The notes under the pieces were generated by a model, which was given only the letters and a program-made list of their open reading frames with translations, did not search any database and was not told the origin of the DNA. From NCBI RefSeq assembly GCF_021117365.1, contig NZ_CP088262.1, positions 2,561,001 through 2,625,000 on the forward strand: a stretch of DNA of 64,000 nt, given 5' to 3'. The position numbers and the translations under genes are program-made. Source of the stretch: Nocardioides sp. cx-173 (GTDB lineage Bacteria; Actinomycetota; Actinomycetes; Propionibacteriales; Nocardioidaceae). Of the stretch, positions 38,613 through 48,860 are shown in pieces. Position 1 is the stretch's first letter. Every line of letters begins with the position of its first letter.

Positions 38613-40304
38613 TCAGGCCTCGATGACCACCGGGATGATCATCGGCCGTCGGCGGTGGGTGCTGCTGACCCAGCGGCCGACGACGCGGCGCACGGTCTGC
38701 TGGAGCTGGTAGGCGTCGGTGGTGCCCTCGCTGATGCTGCGGTGGAGCGCATCGATGATCGGCTGCCTGATCTCGTCGAACGACGAGCCCTCCAGGGCGT
38801 TGCCACGGGCGTGGATCTCGGGGCCGCCGGAGACCTTGCCGCTCACCGAGTCGACCACGACGATGACCGAGATGAAGCCCTCCTCGCCGAGGATCCGGCG
38901 GTCCTTGAGGTCGGACTCGGTGATGTCGCCGACCGAGCTGCCGTCGACGAAGACGTAGCCGCAGGCGACCTTGCCGGCGATCGACGCGACGCCGTCGACC
39001 AGGTCGACCACGACGCCGTCCTCCGCGACGACGACGTTCGGTACGCCGGTCAGGCGGGCCAGGTCGGCGTTGGCCAGCATGTGCCGGATCTCGCCGTGGA
39101 CGGGCAGGACGTTGCGGGGGCGGACGATGTTGTAGCAGTAGAGCAGCTCGCCGGCGCTGGCGTGACCACTGACGTGCACCAGCGCGTTGCCCTTGTGGAT
39201 CACCCGGGCGCCCAGGCGGGCCAACCCGTTGATGACGCGGTAGACGGCGTTCTCGTTGCCGGGGATCAGGCTGGACGCGAGCAGGACGGTGTCGCCCTCC
39301 TCGATGTGGACGAAGCTGTGGGTGCGCTGCGCGATGCGGCTCAGCGCGCTCATCGGCTCGCCCTGCGAGCCGGTCGAGATCAGCACGACCCGATCGGGCG
39401 GCAGGGTGGCCAGCTCCTTGGCGTCGACGAGGACACCGGCCGGCACCGTGAGGTAGCCGAGCTCCTTCGCGATGGCCATGTTGCGCACCATCGAGCGGCC
39501 GACGTAGGCGACCTTGCGGTCGTGGGCGACGGCCGCGTCGAGGACCTGCTGGACGCGATGGACGTGAGAAGCGAAGCAGGCGACGACGATCCGCTTCGCC
39601 GACTCGCGGAACACCTGGTCGATGACGGGGGTGATCGATTTCTCTGCCGGGGTGAAGCCGGGCGTCTCGGCGTTGGTCGAGTCGGTGAGGAAGAGGTCGA
39701 CGCCCTCCTCCCCCAGCCGCGCGAACGCGCGCAGGTCGGTGATCCGGCCGTCCAGCGGCAGCTGGTCCATCTTGAAGTCGCCCGTGTGCAGCACCAGGCC
39801 GGCACCGGTGCGGATGGCGACGGCCAGCGCGTCGGGGATCGAGTGGTTGACCGCCACGAACTCCAGCTCGAACGGCCCGAGCACGAGCCGGTCGCCCTCG
39901 CGCACCCGGTGGTGGACGGTCTCCTTGAGCCGGTGCTCGCGCAGCTTGCCGTCCAGCAGGGCCAGCGTCAGCTCGGAGCCGACGAGCGGGATGTCGGGGC
40001 GCTCGCGCAGCAGGTACGGCGTGGCGCCGATGTGGTCCTCGTGGCCGTGGGTGAGGACCAGCGCCTCGATGTCGCCGAGCCGGTCGCGGATCGGCTCGAA
40101 GTCCGGGAGGATCAGGTCCACGCCCGGGTGGTGGTCCTCGGGGAACAGCACGCCGCAGTCGACGACCAGCAGGCGACCGGCGTACTCGAAGACGGTCATG
40201 TTGCGACCGACCTCGCCGAGCCCACCCAGCGGGATCACCCGCAGCGCGCCCTCCGCCAGCTCAGGAGGCGCGGACAACTCGGGGTGCGGATGGCTCACGG
40301 GCAT
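38613..40304 (-). CDS. rnj: Ribonuclease J
   Basis: This 563-residue metallo-beta-lactamase/beta-CASP RNase has the metal motif HGHEDH (83-88) and GLGEVGRNM near the N-terminus. The beta-CASP domain carries STGSQGEPMSALSRIA, and PVHGEIRHM lies in the downstream part. It degrades and matures RNA in the cytoplasm. dapA lies 6 bases upstream on the same strand, a conserved actinobacterial pair. Confidence 0.96.
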   Translation of the reverse strand: MPVSHPHPELSAPPELAEGALRVIPLGGLGEVGRNMTVFEYAGRLLVVDCGVLFPEDHHPGVDLILPDFEPIRDRLGDIEALVLTHGHEDHIGATPYLLRERPDIPLVGSELTLALLDGKLREHRLKETVHHRVREGDRLVLGPFELEFVAVNHSIPDALAVAIRTGAGLVLHTGDFKMDQLPLDGRITDLRAFARLGEEGVDLFLTDSTNAETPGFTPAEKSITPVIDQVFRESAKRIVVACFASHVHRVQQVLDAAVAHDRKVAYVGRSMVRNMAIAKELGYLTVPAGVLVDAKELATLPPDRVVLISTGSQGEPMSALSRIAQRTHSFVHIEEGDTVLLASSLIPGNENAVYRVINGLARLGARVIHKGNALVHVSGHASAGELLYCYNIVRPRNVLPVHGEIRHMLANADLARLTGVPNVVVAEDGVVVDLVDGVASIAGKVACGYVFVDGSSVGDITESDLKDRRILGEEGFISVIVVVDSVSGKVSGGPEIHARGNALEGSSFDEIRQPIIDALHRSISEGTTDAYQLQQTVRRVVGRWVSSTHRRRPMIIPVVIEA

Positions 40305-40310
40305 CGGCTC

Positions 40311-41219
40311 TCAGAGGAGTCCCGACTCGGCGAGCCCCGCCCGCAGCGCGGCCACCTCGTCGTCGCTCAGCGGCACCAGCGGCCCCCGCACGTTGCGGTT
40401 GTCGAGCACCCCGAGCAGCTGCAGCGCCGCCTTGGCGGTCGTCGCACCGTAGTTGGGGACGCCCATGACGGCGTCGATCGCCGGCAGCATCCGGGTGTAG
40501 CCGGCCAGCGCGGTCGCGTGGTCGCCCGCGGCGTAGGCGTCGACCATCTCGCGGATCTGCGAGCCCGCGACGTGCCCGAGCACCGACACGACGCCGGCAC
40601 CGCCGTGGGCCAGCCAGCCGAGGGTGGAGATGTCGTCGCCGGAGTAGACGGCGTAGCCCAGCTGCATCAGCCGGACGCCGCGCGCGAAGTCGCCGACCGC
40701 GTCCTTGACCGCGACGACGCTGTCCCACTCGATGGCGGCCTCGTAGGTCTCCATCGCGATCGTGGTGCCGGTGCGGCCGGGCACGTCGTAGAGCATGACC
40801 GGCACGTCGGCGGCCTCGACGACGCTGCGGAAGTGGTGCAGGACGCCGGCCGGGCTGGGCTTGTTGTAGTACGGCGTGACCAGCAGCAGGCCGTCGGCGC
40901 CGATCTTCTCCGCCTGTCGGGCGAGCTCGACGGAGTGCGCCGTCGCGTTGGTGCCGACGCCGGCGACGACGACCGCCCGGTCGCCCACGGCGTCCTTGAC
41001 CGCGGCCAGGATCTCGCCGTCCTCGGAAACCGACGTGGTCGGCGACTCGCCCGTCGTACCGGAGACCACGACACCGTCGTGCCCGTGGTCGACGAGGTGG
41101 GCGGCGATGCGGGCAGTGCCGTCGAGGTCGACGGAGCCGTCGTCGTGGAAGGCCGTCGCCATCGCCGTGAGGACCCGGCCGAAGGGCGCCGGCGAGGTGG
41201 GTGCGGGCGTCGTGGTCAT
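40311..41219 (-). CDS. dapA: 4-hydroxy-tetrahydrodipicolinate synthase
   Basis: This 302-residue TIM-barrel enzyme condenses pyruvate and aspartate semialdehyde for lysine and diaminopimelate. It has GTTGESPTTS, the tyrosine of PYYNKPS, and the Schiff-base lysine in VVAVKDAVGD. The ATG at 41219 (TTTPAPTSPAPFG) is preferred over one seven codons upstream, which has no better support. It forms a pair with rnj. Confidence 0.95.
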   Translation of the reverse strand: MTTTPAPTSPAPFGRVLTAMATAFHDDGSVDLDGTARIAAHLVDHGHDGVVVSGTTGESPTTSVSEDGEILAAVKDAVGDRAVVVAGVGTNATAHSVELARQAEKIGADGLLLVTPYYNKPSPAGVLHHFRSVVEAADVPVMLYDVPGRTGTTIAMETYEAAIEWDSVVAVKDAVGDFARGVRLMQLGYAVYSGDDISTLGWLAHGGAGVVSVLGHVAGSQIREMVDAYAAGDHATALAGYTRMLPAIDAVMGVPNYGATTAKAALQLLGVLDNRNVRGPLVPLSDDEVAALRAGLAESGLL

Positions 41220-41236
41220 GGGTCCCAGGCTATCGC

Positions 41237-42154
41237 TCACACGTGCGGCATCACGGCAGCCGCCACCAGGCGGAGGTGGTCGAGGTCCGTGAGGTCGAGC
41301 ACCTGCAGATAGAGCCGCTCGCTGCCCAGCGCCGCATAGCGACCGATCTTGTCGACGACCTCGTCCGGCGTCCCGGCCAGACCGTTCGTGCGCAGCTCGT
41401 CCTTGTCCCGGCCGATCGCCTTCGCCCGGCGCTCCACCTCGGCCTCGTCCGCGCCGACGCAGAGCACCAGGGCGTTGGAGTAGACCAGGTCGTCGGAGTC
41501 ACGGTCGGCGGCCTCGCACGCCGCGCGCACCCGCGCGAGCTGCGCCGTGGTCGTCTCCTCGTCGACGAAGGGCAGGTTGAACTCGTCGGCGTACGCCGCC
41601 GCGAGCGCCGGCGTACGCCTCTTGCCCAGGCCGCCGATGAGGACCGGCGGCTTCGCCTGCGCAGGCTTGGGCAGGCCCGGTGAGTCCGTCACCCGGTAGT
41701 GCGCACCCTCGTGGGTGAACCCGCCCTCGGTGGCCCAGAGCCCGGTGATGATCGCCAACTGCTCCTCGAGCCGGTCGAAGCGCTCCGCCGTGCTCGGGAA
41801 CGGGATGCCGTACTTGGTGTGCTCCTCGGCGAACCAGCCGGCGCCGATGCCGAGCTCCACCCGTCCACCGCTCATCTGGTCGACGTTGGCGACGCTGATC
41901 GCCAGCGGTCCCGGCAGCCGGAAGGTGGCGCTGGTCATCAGCGTGCCGAGGCGGATGGTGCTGGTGTCGCGCGCCAGCCCGGCCAGCGTGATCCACGCGT
42001 CGCTCGGCCCGGGCAGCCCGTCGGTGCCCATGCCGAGGTAGTGGTCGGAGCGGAAGAACGCCCCGAAGCCGAGTCGCTCGGCCTCCAGCGCCACCGCGAG
42101 CAGGTCGTCGTACGTGGCCCCCTGCTGGGGCTCGGTGAATACCCGAAGTTCCAT
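41237..42154 (-). CDS. LLM-class (probably F420-dependent) oxidoreductase
   Basis: This 305-residue luciferase-like TIM barrel starts MELRVFTEPQQGATYDDLL. The blocks FFRSDHYLGMG, RLGTLMTSATFRLPGPLA and ELGIGAGWFAEEH are typical of actinobacterial F420-dependent LLM proteins. The substrate cannot be predicted. It lies between folA and dapA on the same strand, with 18 bases to the dapA start and 38 to the folA stop. Confidence 0.9.
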   Translation of the reverse strand: MELRVFTEPQQGATYDDLLAVALEAERLGFGAFFRSDHYLGMGTDGLPGPSDAWITLAGLARDTSTIRLGTLMTSATFRLPGPLAISVANVDQMSGGRVELGIGAGWFAEEHTKYGIPFPSTAERFDRLEEQLAIITGLWATEGGFTHEGAHYRVTDSPGLPKPAQAKPPVLIGGLGKRRTPALAAAYADEFNLPFVDEETTTAQLARVRAACEAADRDSDDLVYSNALVLCVGADEAEVERRAKAIGRDKDELRTNGLAGTPDEVVDKIGRYAALGSERLYLQVLDLTDLDHLRLVAAAVMPHV

Positions 42155-42192
42155 GGGTCCACTGTGCCAGGTGGCGGTTTCATCAAGGTCCG

Positions 42193-42675
42193 TCAGGACC
42201 GGGTGAGCCAGACGACGTCGCGGTCGGGGAAGGTGTCGCGGCGCCGCTCGAGCCAGTCGTGACGGTCGAACTCGGGGTAGCAGGTGTCGCCGTCGGGGGT
42301 GAGGTGGACCTCGGTGAGGACCTGCTCGTCGGCCAGCGGCATCGCCTCCGCGTAGACCAGCGCGCCGCCGACGATCATGACGTCGCCGCCGAGGCCGTCG
42401 GCGAGCTCGAGGGCGGCGGGAAGCGACGGTGCGACGAGGACGCCGTCGGCGGACCAGGAGGGGTCGCGGGTGAGGACGACCGTGGTGCGTCCGGGCAGCG
42501 GCCGGCCGATCGAGTCGTACGTCGCGCGCCCCATCACCAGCGTGTGGCCCAGCGTGACGCGCTTGAAGTGGGCGAAGTCCTCGGGGATCCGCCACGGGAT
42601 GCCGCCGTCGACACCGATCACGCCGTTGTCCGCCACGGCGGCCACCATGACGACGCGCTTGCCCCCGGGCGTCAT
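42193..42675 (-). CDS. folA: Dihydrofolate reductase
   Basis: This 160-residue enzyme has [21 protein letters not shown] with the catalytic acid at Asp33, and [17 protein letters not shown] as the NADPH site. It regenerates tetrahydrofolate consumed by thymidylate synthase, whose gene overlaps its start (ATGA). Confidence 0.96.
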   Translation of the reverse strand: MTPGGKRVVMVAAVADNGVIGVDGGIPWRIPEDFAHFKRVTLGHTLVMGRATYDSIGRPLPGRTTVVLTRDPSWSADGVLVAPSLPAALELADGLGGDVMIVGGALVYAEAMPLADEQVLTEVHLTPDGDTCYPEFDRHDWLERRRDTFPDRDVVWLTRS

Positions 42676-43478
42676 ACGGCGATGGGCGCCTTGATGCCGG
42701 GATGCGGGTCGTAGCCCTCGAGCGAGATGTGCTCGAGGTCGAACTCGTCGAGCGCCGTCACGGATGGGTCGAGGCGCAGGGTGGGCAGCGGGCGCGGGTC
42801 GCGGGTGAGCTGCAGCCGCGCCTGGTCGAGGTGGTTGGTGTAGAGGTGGGCGTCGCCGAAGGTGTGCACGAAGTCGCCGACCTCGAGCCCGGTCACCTGG
42901 GCCACCATGTGCGTGAGCAGCGCGTACGACGCGATGTTGAACGGCACGCCGAGGAACACGTCGGCGGAGCGCTGGTAGAGCTGGCACGACAGGCGGCCGC
43001 CGGCCTCGGACGGGGCGACGTAGAACTGGAACATCGTGTGGCACGGCGCCAGCGCCATCTGCGGGATGTCGGCGACGTTCCAGGCGGAGACGAGGTGGCG
43101 GCGCGAGTCGGGGTCGCGGCGGATCTGCTCGACGACCTGCGCGATCTGGTCGATGTGGCGACCGTCGGGGGTCGGCCAGGAGCGCCACTGGTAGCCGTAG
43201 ACCGGCCCCAGGTCCCCGTCCGGGTCGGCCCACTCGTCCCAGATCGTCACGCCGCGGTCCTGCAGCCACTTGACGTTGGTGTCGCCGCGCAGGAACCACA
43301 GCAGCTCGGCGAAGATCGAGCGGGTGTGCACCTTCTTGGTGGTCACGAGCGGGAAGCCCTCGCTCAGGTCGAAGCGCATCTGGTGGCCGAACACCGACCG
43401 GGCGCCGGTGCCGGTGCGGTCGCCCTTCTCGACCCCGTCGTCGAGGACGCGCTGGAGGAGGTCGAGGTACTGCTGCAT
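42672..43478 (-). CDS. thyA: Thymidylate synthase
   Basis: This 268-residue enzyme has the nucleophile Cys146 in [28 protein letters not shown] at the phosphate site, and [22 protein letters not shown]. It makes dTMP from dUMP and methylene-tetrahydrofolate, producing the dihydrofolate that the following gene product reduces. Confidence 0.97.
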   Translation of the reverse strand: MQQYLDLLQRVLDDGVEKGDRTGTGARSVFGHQMRFDLSEGFPLVTTKKVHTRSIFAELLWFLRGDTNVKWLQDRGVTIWDEWADPDGDLGPVYGYQWRSWPTPDGRHIDQIAQVVEQIRRDPDSRRHLVSAWNVADIPQMALAPCHTMFQFYVAPSEAGGRLSCQLYQRSADVFLGVPFNIASYALLTHMVAQVTGLEVGDFVHTFGDAHLYTNHLDQARLQLTRDPRPLPTLRLDPSVTALDEFDLEHISLEGYDPHPGIKAPIAV

Positions 43479-43494
43479 GGGCCCAACCTACCGC

Positions 43495-44319
43495 TCAGAG
43501 GGCGACGGTCCCGGCGATGGTCGTGAGGGTGTCGCCGCCCACCCAGACCGCGCCGTCGGCCACCGACACGTGGACCCGGCCACGGCGTCCGATCGCGGTG
43601 CCCTGCGAGGCGACGTACGACGTCGGCAGCCTGCTGCCGGCCAGCCACTGGGCCAGCCCGGCGTTGAGGCTGCCGGTGACCGGGTCCTCCGGGACCCCCA
43701 GCCCGGGGCAGAACGCGCGCACCTCGACGGCGGCCTCCCCGCCGTCCGGATACCGGCCGACGACGCCGACCTTGAGCCCGTCGAAGGCGCCGAGGTCGGG
43801 GCGGCAGGCCAGGACCGCGGCCGCGTCGGCCAGCAGCACGCCGAGCCAGCCGGGGCCGTTGTCCACCCAGGCCGCGTCCACGATCGCCTGCTCGTCGACG
43901 CGCAGGGCGCGGGCCACCCGGCCGAGGTCACCGGCGTCCACCGGGCCGGAGCGCACCAGCGGCGGGCCCGCGAAGGCCAGCCGCTCGCCGCGGCGTACCG
44001 GGACCAGCCCGGCGCCGCACTCCTGGACGACGACGTCTGCGGACCGGGGCGCGCCACCGGCCTCCAGCCAGGCATGGGCACTGCCGAGCGTGGGATGCCC
44101 GGCGAAGGGCAGCTCGCGGCCGGGGGTCCAGATGCGCAGGCGGTAGTCGGCTGCCGGGTCGGTGGGCGTCAGCAGGAACGTCGTCTCCGACAGGTTGGTC
44201 CAGCGCGCGAACCGCGCCATCTGCGCGTCGTCCAGGCCGTCGGCGTCGTGCACGACCGCGACCGGGTTGCCGAGCAGCGGCTCGGCGGAGAACACGTCGA
44301 CCTGTCGGAACCCGCGCAT
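43495..44319 (-). CDS. PhzF-family isomerase
   Basis: This 274-residue protein has two PhzF/diaminopimelate-epimerase-like halves: FRQVDVFSAEPLLGNPVAVV, NLSETTFLL, and GHPTLGSAHAW in the first, and EDPVTGSLNAGLAQWL in the second. The glutamate of LSETTF corresponds to the PhzF catalytic residue. The substrate is unknown. It lies 16 bases before thyA on the same strand. Confidence 0.92.
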   Translation of the reverse strand: MRGFRQVDVFSAEPLLGNPVAVVHDADGLDDAQMARFARWTNLSETTFLLTPTDPAADYRLRIWTPGRELPFAGHPTLGSAHAWLEAGGAPRSADVVVQECGAGLVPVRRGERLAFAGPPLVRSGPVDAGDLGRVARALRVDEQAIVDAAWVDNGPGWLGVLLADAAAVLACRPDLGAFDGLKVGVVGRYPDGGEAAVEVRAFCPGLGVPEDPVTGSLNAGLAQWLAGSRLPTSYVASQGTAIGRRGRVHVSVADGAVWVGGDTLTTIAGTVAL

Positions 44320-44357
44320 GGCCCCGACGCTACTGGTCCACCCTCAGTGGGCCGGTG

Positions 44358-45866
44358 TCAGTGGGCCAGCGCCGACGGCAGGATCCGGGGAAAGGAGACC
44401 CGCGTCGAGCAGGTGACCTCCGCGACGAGGTCCGACAGCGGGCAGGTGACGACCAGGACGCTGCCGGCGCTGGAGATGCGCAGACCCTCGTCCGGGTCGG
44501 CCGAGGGCCGCCCCACGAAGTACGTCGCCACCCCGCGTCGATCGAGGCTGGCGGCGAGCACCTCGGAGCCCGGTGCCAGGCCGGTGTCGACCTCCGCGCC
44601 GTCGAGGGTGTCGAAGATCCGGACCGGGCCTTCGGGGCCGCCCTCGCGCGTCAGGAGGTAGTCACCCTCGGGCGACAGCTGCCCACCGAACCCGGGCACG
44701 ACCGTGCCCGGGACCGCCCCGATGCGGCTGATCTCCACGGCGCCCGGGAGCTGGTAGACGAGGGTCGGACCAGCCGCGTCGAGGAGCCCGGGGCGGCCCA
44801 TCAGGACCAGGGCCCCAGGATCCTCAGCCTCTGCCTGGAGGGAGGAGAACCCGGCGGCGTCCTCGACGTAGACGACACCGGCGTCCACCGCGATCACGCG
44901 CGCCGGCTCGCGCACCGGCGCCGCGGCCACGACCTCGCGCGAGGCGACGTCGAACACCCGCAGCTCGGCTCCGTCGTCGTCACCGCCGCCCGTCTGCACC
45001 CACGCCACCAGGCCGTCCACCGCCGAGGCGGCGAAGACGCCGTCTCGGTCCTGGCGGCCCAGCAGCGTGCGGTCGCCCTCGGTGTCGACGAGGACCACTG
45101 ATCCGTCGGTGGCGGCGTAGACCGCGCCCTGCTCCAGCTGGACGAAGCTCTCGAGGTCGCCGATGCCCAGAGCCACCCGGTCCAGACGCAGGGTGCCGTC
45201 GGAGTACCAGCCGACCCCGACGGGGTTCGCGACCCGCTCCGCCTCGACGTCAGGCAGGTCGGCCGGCGGGCCGGGGCGCTCGGCCGACCACGTCCAGGCA
45301 CCCGCGACGAACGCGAGCACCGCGAGGGCCAGCGCCGAGCGGCGCGCCAGTCGCCGTCGCCGGCTCCGTCGCTCGACCCGCTCACGGGCCGCCACGTCGG
45401 CCAGCAGCAGCGGCGGCACGGGGACCGAGTCCGCCGCCCGGCGTACCTCCTCGGCGAGCTCCCCGGCCGGGACAGCGCCGGCGTCGCCCAGCAGCCAGCC
45501 GACCTGGTCGTCGTCCAGGCCGGTGGTGACCGGCAGCACCACCGCCGCGCGCTGCGGCTCGCTCAGTCGGTCGAGCCGCGCCCGAAGCTCCGGCCAGCCC
45601 GGGTCGAGCGGCTCGAGCTCCCCGTCGACGGCGTGCCCCTGCCATCGGCCGGCAGCGTCATGCAGGGCGTCCAGCAGCAGGCGGAAGGTGTGCTCGTCCA
45701 GATCGCCCAGCTCGTCACGGCGCCGCCAGTCGCCGCGCAGCCGGGCCAGCGCGCTCAGCCCGACGTCGCTCGCCTCCGCGGGCGGCGCGCCCAGGAGGAC
45801 CAGCGAGCGGACCAGCGACGGCCAGCGCGCCAGGGCGTACGCCGAGAAGTCGGCGTCGTTGCGCAT
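44358..45866 (-). CDS. Sigma-factor-like domain fused to a membrane helix and beta-propeller-like domain
   Basis: This is a 502-residue protein I cannot assign to a named family. Residues 7-50 (FSAYALARWPSLVRSLVLLG) resemble region 2 of SigE-type ECF sigma factors, and residues 92-130 (RLSEPQRAAVVLP, DDDQVGWLLGD) resemble region 4. A basic stretch and a single membrane helix (about 176-193) follow. The remaining 300 residues are beta-rich and repetitive, propeller-like, and would lie outside the membrane. Region 2 lacks the usual AEDLVQ sequence, so DNA or core binding may be lost. It might be a membrane-tethered sigma or anti-sigma-like sensor. Confidence 0.75.
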   Translation of the reverse strand: MRNDADFSAYALARWPSLVRSLVLLGAPPAEASDVGLSALARLRGDWRRRDELGDLDEHTFRLLLDALHDAAGRWQGHAVDGELEPLDPGWPELRARLDRLSEPQRAAVVLPVTTGLDDDQVGWLLGDAGAVPAGELAEEVRRAADSVPVPPLLLADVAARERVERRSRRRRLARRSALALAVLAFVAGAWTWSAERPGPPADLPDVEAERVANPVGVGWYSDGTLRLDRVALGIGDLESFVQLEQGAVYAATDGSVVLVDTEGDRTLLGRQDRDGVFAASAVDGLVAWVQTGGGDDDGAELRVFDVASREVVAAAPVREPARVIAVDAGVVYVEDAAGFSSLQAEAEDPGALVLMGRPGLLDAAGPTLVYQLPGAVEISRIGAVPGTVVPGFGGQLSPEGDYLLTREGGPEGPVRIFDTLDGAEVDTGLAPGSEVLAASLDRRGVATYFVGRPSADPDEGLRISSAGSVLVVTCPLSDLVAEVTCSTRVSFPRILPSALAH

Positions 45867-45935
45867 CGCTGGCCTCCTGTCGCCTCCCCGTGCGGGTCAC
45901 GAGGTGTTCGGAGCGGCGGCCTCGCCGGATCGCGC

Positions 45936-46193
45936 TCAGGCGTGCAGCGACATCGGCCCGTAGACCTGACGGTCGTGCTCGAAGAGCGTGACCGCGTCGA
46001 CGCCCTCGGCGGCGAGCTCGGCCCAGATCTCCCCGACCCACGACTCGGCGTCCGCCTGGCTGGCGAAGCGCTGGTCGGCGTACTCCGCGGTCACGGAGAC
46101 GACCTCGCCGGCGGCGTTCTCCAGCCGCCACGTCCAGGGGCGCTCGGTGGGAGTGGGCGGGCGGAAGGTGGGCGGCTGGTCCGGCAGGTTCAT
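45936..46193 (-). CDS. Small conserved-looking unknown protein after gcvT
   Basis: This is an 85-residue protein of unknown function. It has a Pro-rich start, then an aromatic, acidic body ([40 protein letters not shown]) with no signal peptide or cysteines. The ATG at 46193 overlaps the gcvT stop (ATGA), so it is co-translated with gcvT. The codon bias is coding-like. Confidence 0.78.
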   Translation of the reverse strand: MNLPDQPPTFRPPTPTERPWTWRLENAAGEVVSVTAEYADQRFASQADAESWVGEIWAELAAEGVDAVTLFEHDRQVYGPMSLHA

Positions 46194-47296
46194 GACTCCC
46201 TCACCGACGTGTCCACGAACGGCGGCTTGGTCAACTTGAAGATCTCGCGGCGCCCGCGGACGTCGACGCCGACCTCGGCCTCGGGATGGATCTCGGAGGG
46301 CAGCAGGGCCAGCCCGATGCCCTTCTTGAGGGTGGGCGAGAAGGTGCCGGAGGTGATCTCGCCGAGCATCACGTCGGGGGTGAGGCTGACCATCATGTGC
46401 GGGCGCGGGATGGCTCGGCCCATGGCGACCAGGCCGCGCAGCGTGCGCTTCGGGCCCGCCTCCCGCTCGGCGAGGAGCACCTCGCGCCCCCAGAACGCCT
46501 CCTTCTTCCAGCCGACCGCCCAGCCGAGGCGCGCCTCGTTGGGGGTGACGTCGAGGGAGATCTCCTGCCCGTGGAGCGGGTAGCCCATCTCGGTGCGCAG
46601 GGTGTCGCGCGCCCCCAGCCCGCAGGCGAGCATGTCGTAGGGCGCACCGGCCGCCAGGAGCGCGTCCCACAGGGCCTCGGCGACGTCGTTGGCGGCGATC
46701 AACTCATAGCCGCGCTCGCCGGTGTAGCCCGTGCGGCACACCACGACGCCCACGCCCTCGAACTCCGCTTCGACGAAGCTCATGTAGTCGTGGCCGACCG
46801 GCAGGCCCACGGCGGAGAGCACCTCGTCCGACCTCGTGCCCTGCACGGCGAGCACGACGTAGTCGCGGTGGTGGTCGGCCACGGTGACCCCCGTGGGCGC
46901 CTGCGCGGCCAGGCGGCGTACGACCTCCGCGGTGTTGGCGGCGTTGGGCACCAGCAGCACGTGCTCGTCGTCGCGGTAGTAGGCGATCAGGTCGTCCACC
47001 ACGCCGCCGGAGGCGTCGTCGCAGCACAGCGTGTACTGCGCCTGCCCCGGCCCGATCCTGCCCAGGTCGTTGCTCAGCGTGCGGTTGACGTAGTCGGCGG
47101 CGCCCGGGCCGCTGACCATCGCCTTGCCCAGGTGGCTCACGTCGAAGATCCCGACCGAGGTCCGCACGGCCGTGTGCTCCTTGACGACACCGGAGGCGTA
47201 CTCGAGCGGCATCGACCAGCCGCCGAACTCGGCGAACTTCGCCCCCAGGGCGGCGTGGCGGTCGTGGAGCGGGGAGCGCAGCAGTTCCTCGGCCAT
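46190..47296 (-). CDS. gcvT: Glycine cleavage system aminomethyltransferase (T protein)
   Basis: This 368-residue enzyme takes the aminomethyl group from lipoylated H protein to tetrahydrofolate. It has [27 protein letters not shown] at the start, the loop [20 protein letters not shown], and the C-terminal barrel with [17 protein letters not shown]. Other gcv genes are not in the window. It is divergent from pepA, 43 bases apart. Confidence 0.96.
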   Translation of the reverse strand: MAEELLRSPLHDRHAALGAKFAEFGGWSMPLEYASGVVKEHTAVRTSVGIFDVSHLGKAMVSGPGAADYVNRTLSNDLGRIGPGQAQYTLCCDDASGGVVDDLIAYYRDDEHVLLVPNAANTAEVVRRLAAQAPTGVTVADHHRDYVVLAVQGTRSDEVLSAVGLPVGHDYMSFVEAEFEGVGVVVCRTGYTGERGYELIAANDVAEALWDALLAAGAPYDMLACGLGARDTLRTEMGYPLHGQEISLDVTPNEARLGWAVGWKKEAFWGREVLLAEREAGPKRTLRGLVAMGRAIPRPHMMVSLTPDVMLGEITSGTFSPTLKKGIGLALLPSEIHPEAEVGVDVRGRREIFKLTKPPFVDTSVRES

Positions 47297-47339
47297 GGCG
47301 CGAACCTACCCCAGCGCCGAGGCGGGTTAGTCTGCCGCG

Positions 47340-48848
47340 GTGACTTCGTCCTACACCCTGCGCAACGCCAGCCCCGCCAAGTCCCGAGCCGACGTGGTCG
47401 TCGTCGGGGTCGTGTCCACGGCCAAGGGGCCGCAGGTCGCGCCGGGGGGTGAGGACGTCGCCAAGGTCTACGGCCGCAAGTTCGCACCGCTGCTGGCCAC
47501 GCTCGGGGTGAAGGGCAAGGCCGGCGAGCTGGTCAAGCTGCCCACCTCCGGCGCGATCGCCGCACCGGTGCTGCTGCTCGCCGGTCTCGGGGACGACGTC
47601 ACCCCCGAGGCCGTACGTCGCGCCGCCGGCGGCGCCGCGCGGGCGGCCGGCAACGCCGCCTCGGTGGCGCTGGCGCTGCCCGCCGACTCCCCCGAGCTCG
47701 TCCGGGCCGTGGCCGAGGGCCACCAGCTGGGCGCCTACACGTACACGGCGTACAAGAGCCAGACCGAGGACGACTCCCCCGGCACGGTGGTGGTGCTGAC
47801 CGCGGGCGCCCGGCGCAAGGAGGTCACCACGGCGTTCGAGGAGGCGCAGGTCGTGGTGCGCGCGGTGGTGCAGACGCGCGACTGGATCAACACCCCTCCC
47901 GGCGACCTCACGCCGCCCGTGTTCGCCGAGGCGGCCGTCGAGTCGGGCAAGGAGTGGACGAAGGGTCGCGGCGCGCCGAAGGTGAGCGTCAAGGTCCTCG
48001 ACGAGAAGCGGCTCGCCGAGCTGGGCTGCGGCGGCATCCTCGGGGTGGGCCAGGGCTCCTCCGCCCCGCCGCGCCTGGTCGAGATGACCTACTCCCCCCG
48101 CAAGCCCGTCTGCCACCTCGCGCTCGTCGGCAAGGGCATCACCTTTGACTCCGGCGGCCTGACCATCAAGCCCGCGCAGGGCATGCAGGAGATGAAGAGC
48201 GACATGTCCGGCGCCGCGGCGGTCATCCAGGCGACGTACGCCATCGCCGCACTCGGACTGCCGATCAAGGTCAGCACCTTCGCGGCCATGGCCGAGAACA
48301 TGGTCTCCGGCAGCTCGATCCGCCCCGGCGACGTGCTCACCCAGTACGGCGGCAAGACCGTCGAGGTGCTCAACACTGACGCCGAGGGCCGCCTGGTGCT
48401 CGCCGACGCGCTGGTGCGGGCCACCGAGGTGAAGCCCGACGTCGTGCTCGACGTGGCCACGCTGACCGGTCACATGGTCCTGGCGCTCGGCGACCGCATG
48501 GCCGGGGTCATGGGCAGCGACGACATCGTCCGTGACGTGATCGCCGCCTCGGCGGTGGCCGGCGAGGACCACTGGCCGATGCCGATCCCCGACGGGATGG
48601 TCGAGCGGGTCAAGGGCAGCAAGATCGCCGACCTGGCCCAGCACGACTGGGTGCGCTGGGGCGGCGGCCTGTACGCCGGCACCTTCCTGCGCGAGTTCAC
48701 CGCCGGCCTGCCGTGGGCCCACCTCGACATCGCCGGCACCGCCTTCAACTCCGGCGGCCCCCGCGGCCACCTGACCTCCGGCGGCACCGGCTGGGGCGTC
48801 GCCACCCTCGTCGAGTACGCCCGGGCCCTCTCGGAGAAGAAGCCCTGA
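47340..48848 (+). CDS. pepA: Leucyl aminopeptidase (M17)
   Basis: This 502-residue cytosolic two-metal aminopeptidase has KGITFDSGGL and the family signature NTDAEGRLVLADAL with its metal ligands, plus an N-terminal macro-like domain. The GTG at 47340 starts TSSYTLRNASPAKS. In Streptomyces it also precedes lpd and sucB; here a repeat block and one small opposite-strand gene lie between. Confidence 0.95.
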   Translation: MTSSYTLRNASPAKSRADVVVVGVVSTAKGPQVAPGGEDVAKVYGRKFAPLLATLGVKGKAGELVKLPTSGAIAAPVLLLAGLGDDVTPEAVRRAAGGAARAAGNAASVALALPADSPELVRAVAEGHQLGAYTYTAYKSQTEDDSPGTVVVLTAGARRKEVTTAFEEAQVVVRAVVQTRDWINTPPGDLTPPVFAEAAVESGKEWTKGRGAPKVSVKVLDEKRLAELGCGGILGVGQGSSAPPRLVEMTYSPRKPVCHLALVGKGITFDSGGLTIKPAQGMQEMKSDMSGAAAVIQATYAIAALGLPIKVSTFAAMAENMVSGSSIRPGDVLTQYGGKTVEVLNTDAEGRLVLADALVRATEVKPDVVLDVATLTGHMVLALGDRMAGVMGSDDIVRDVIAASAVAGEDHWPMPIPDGMVERVKGSKIADLAQHDWVRWGGGLYAGTFLREFTAGLPWAHLDIAGTAFNSGGPRGHLTSGGTGWGVATLVEYARALSEKKP

Positions 48849-48860
48849 CCCACGCTGGTC

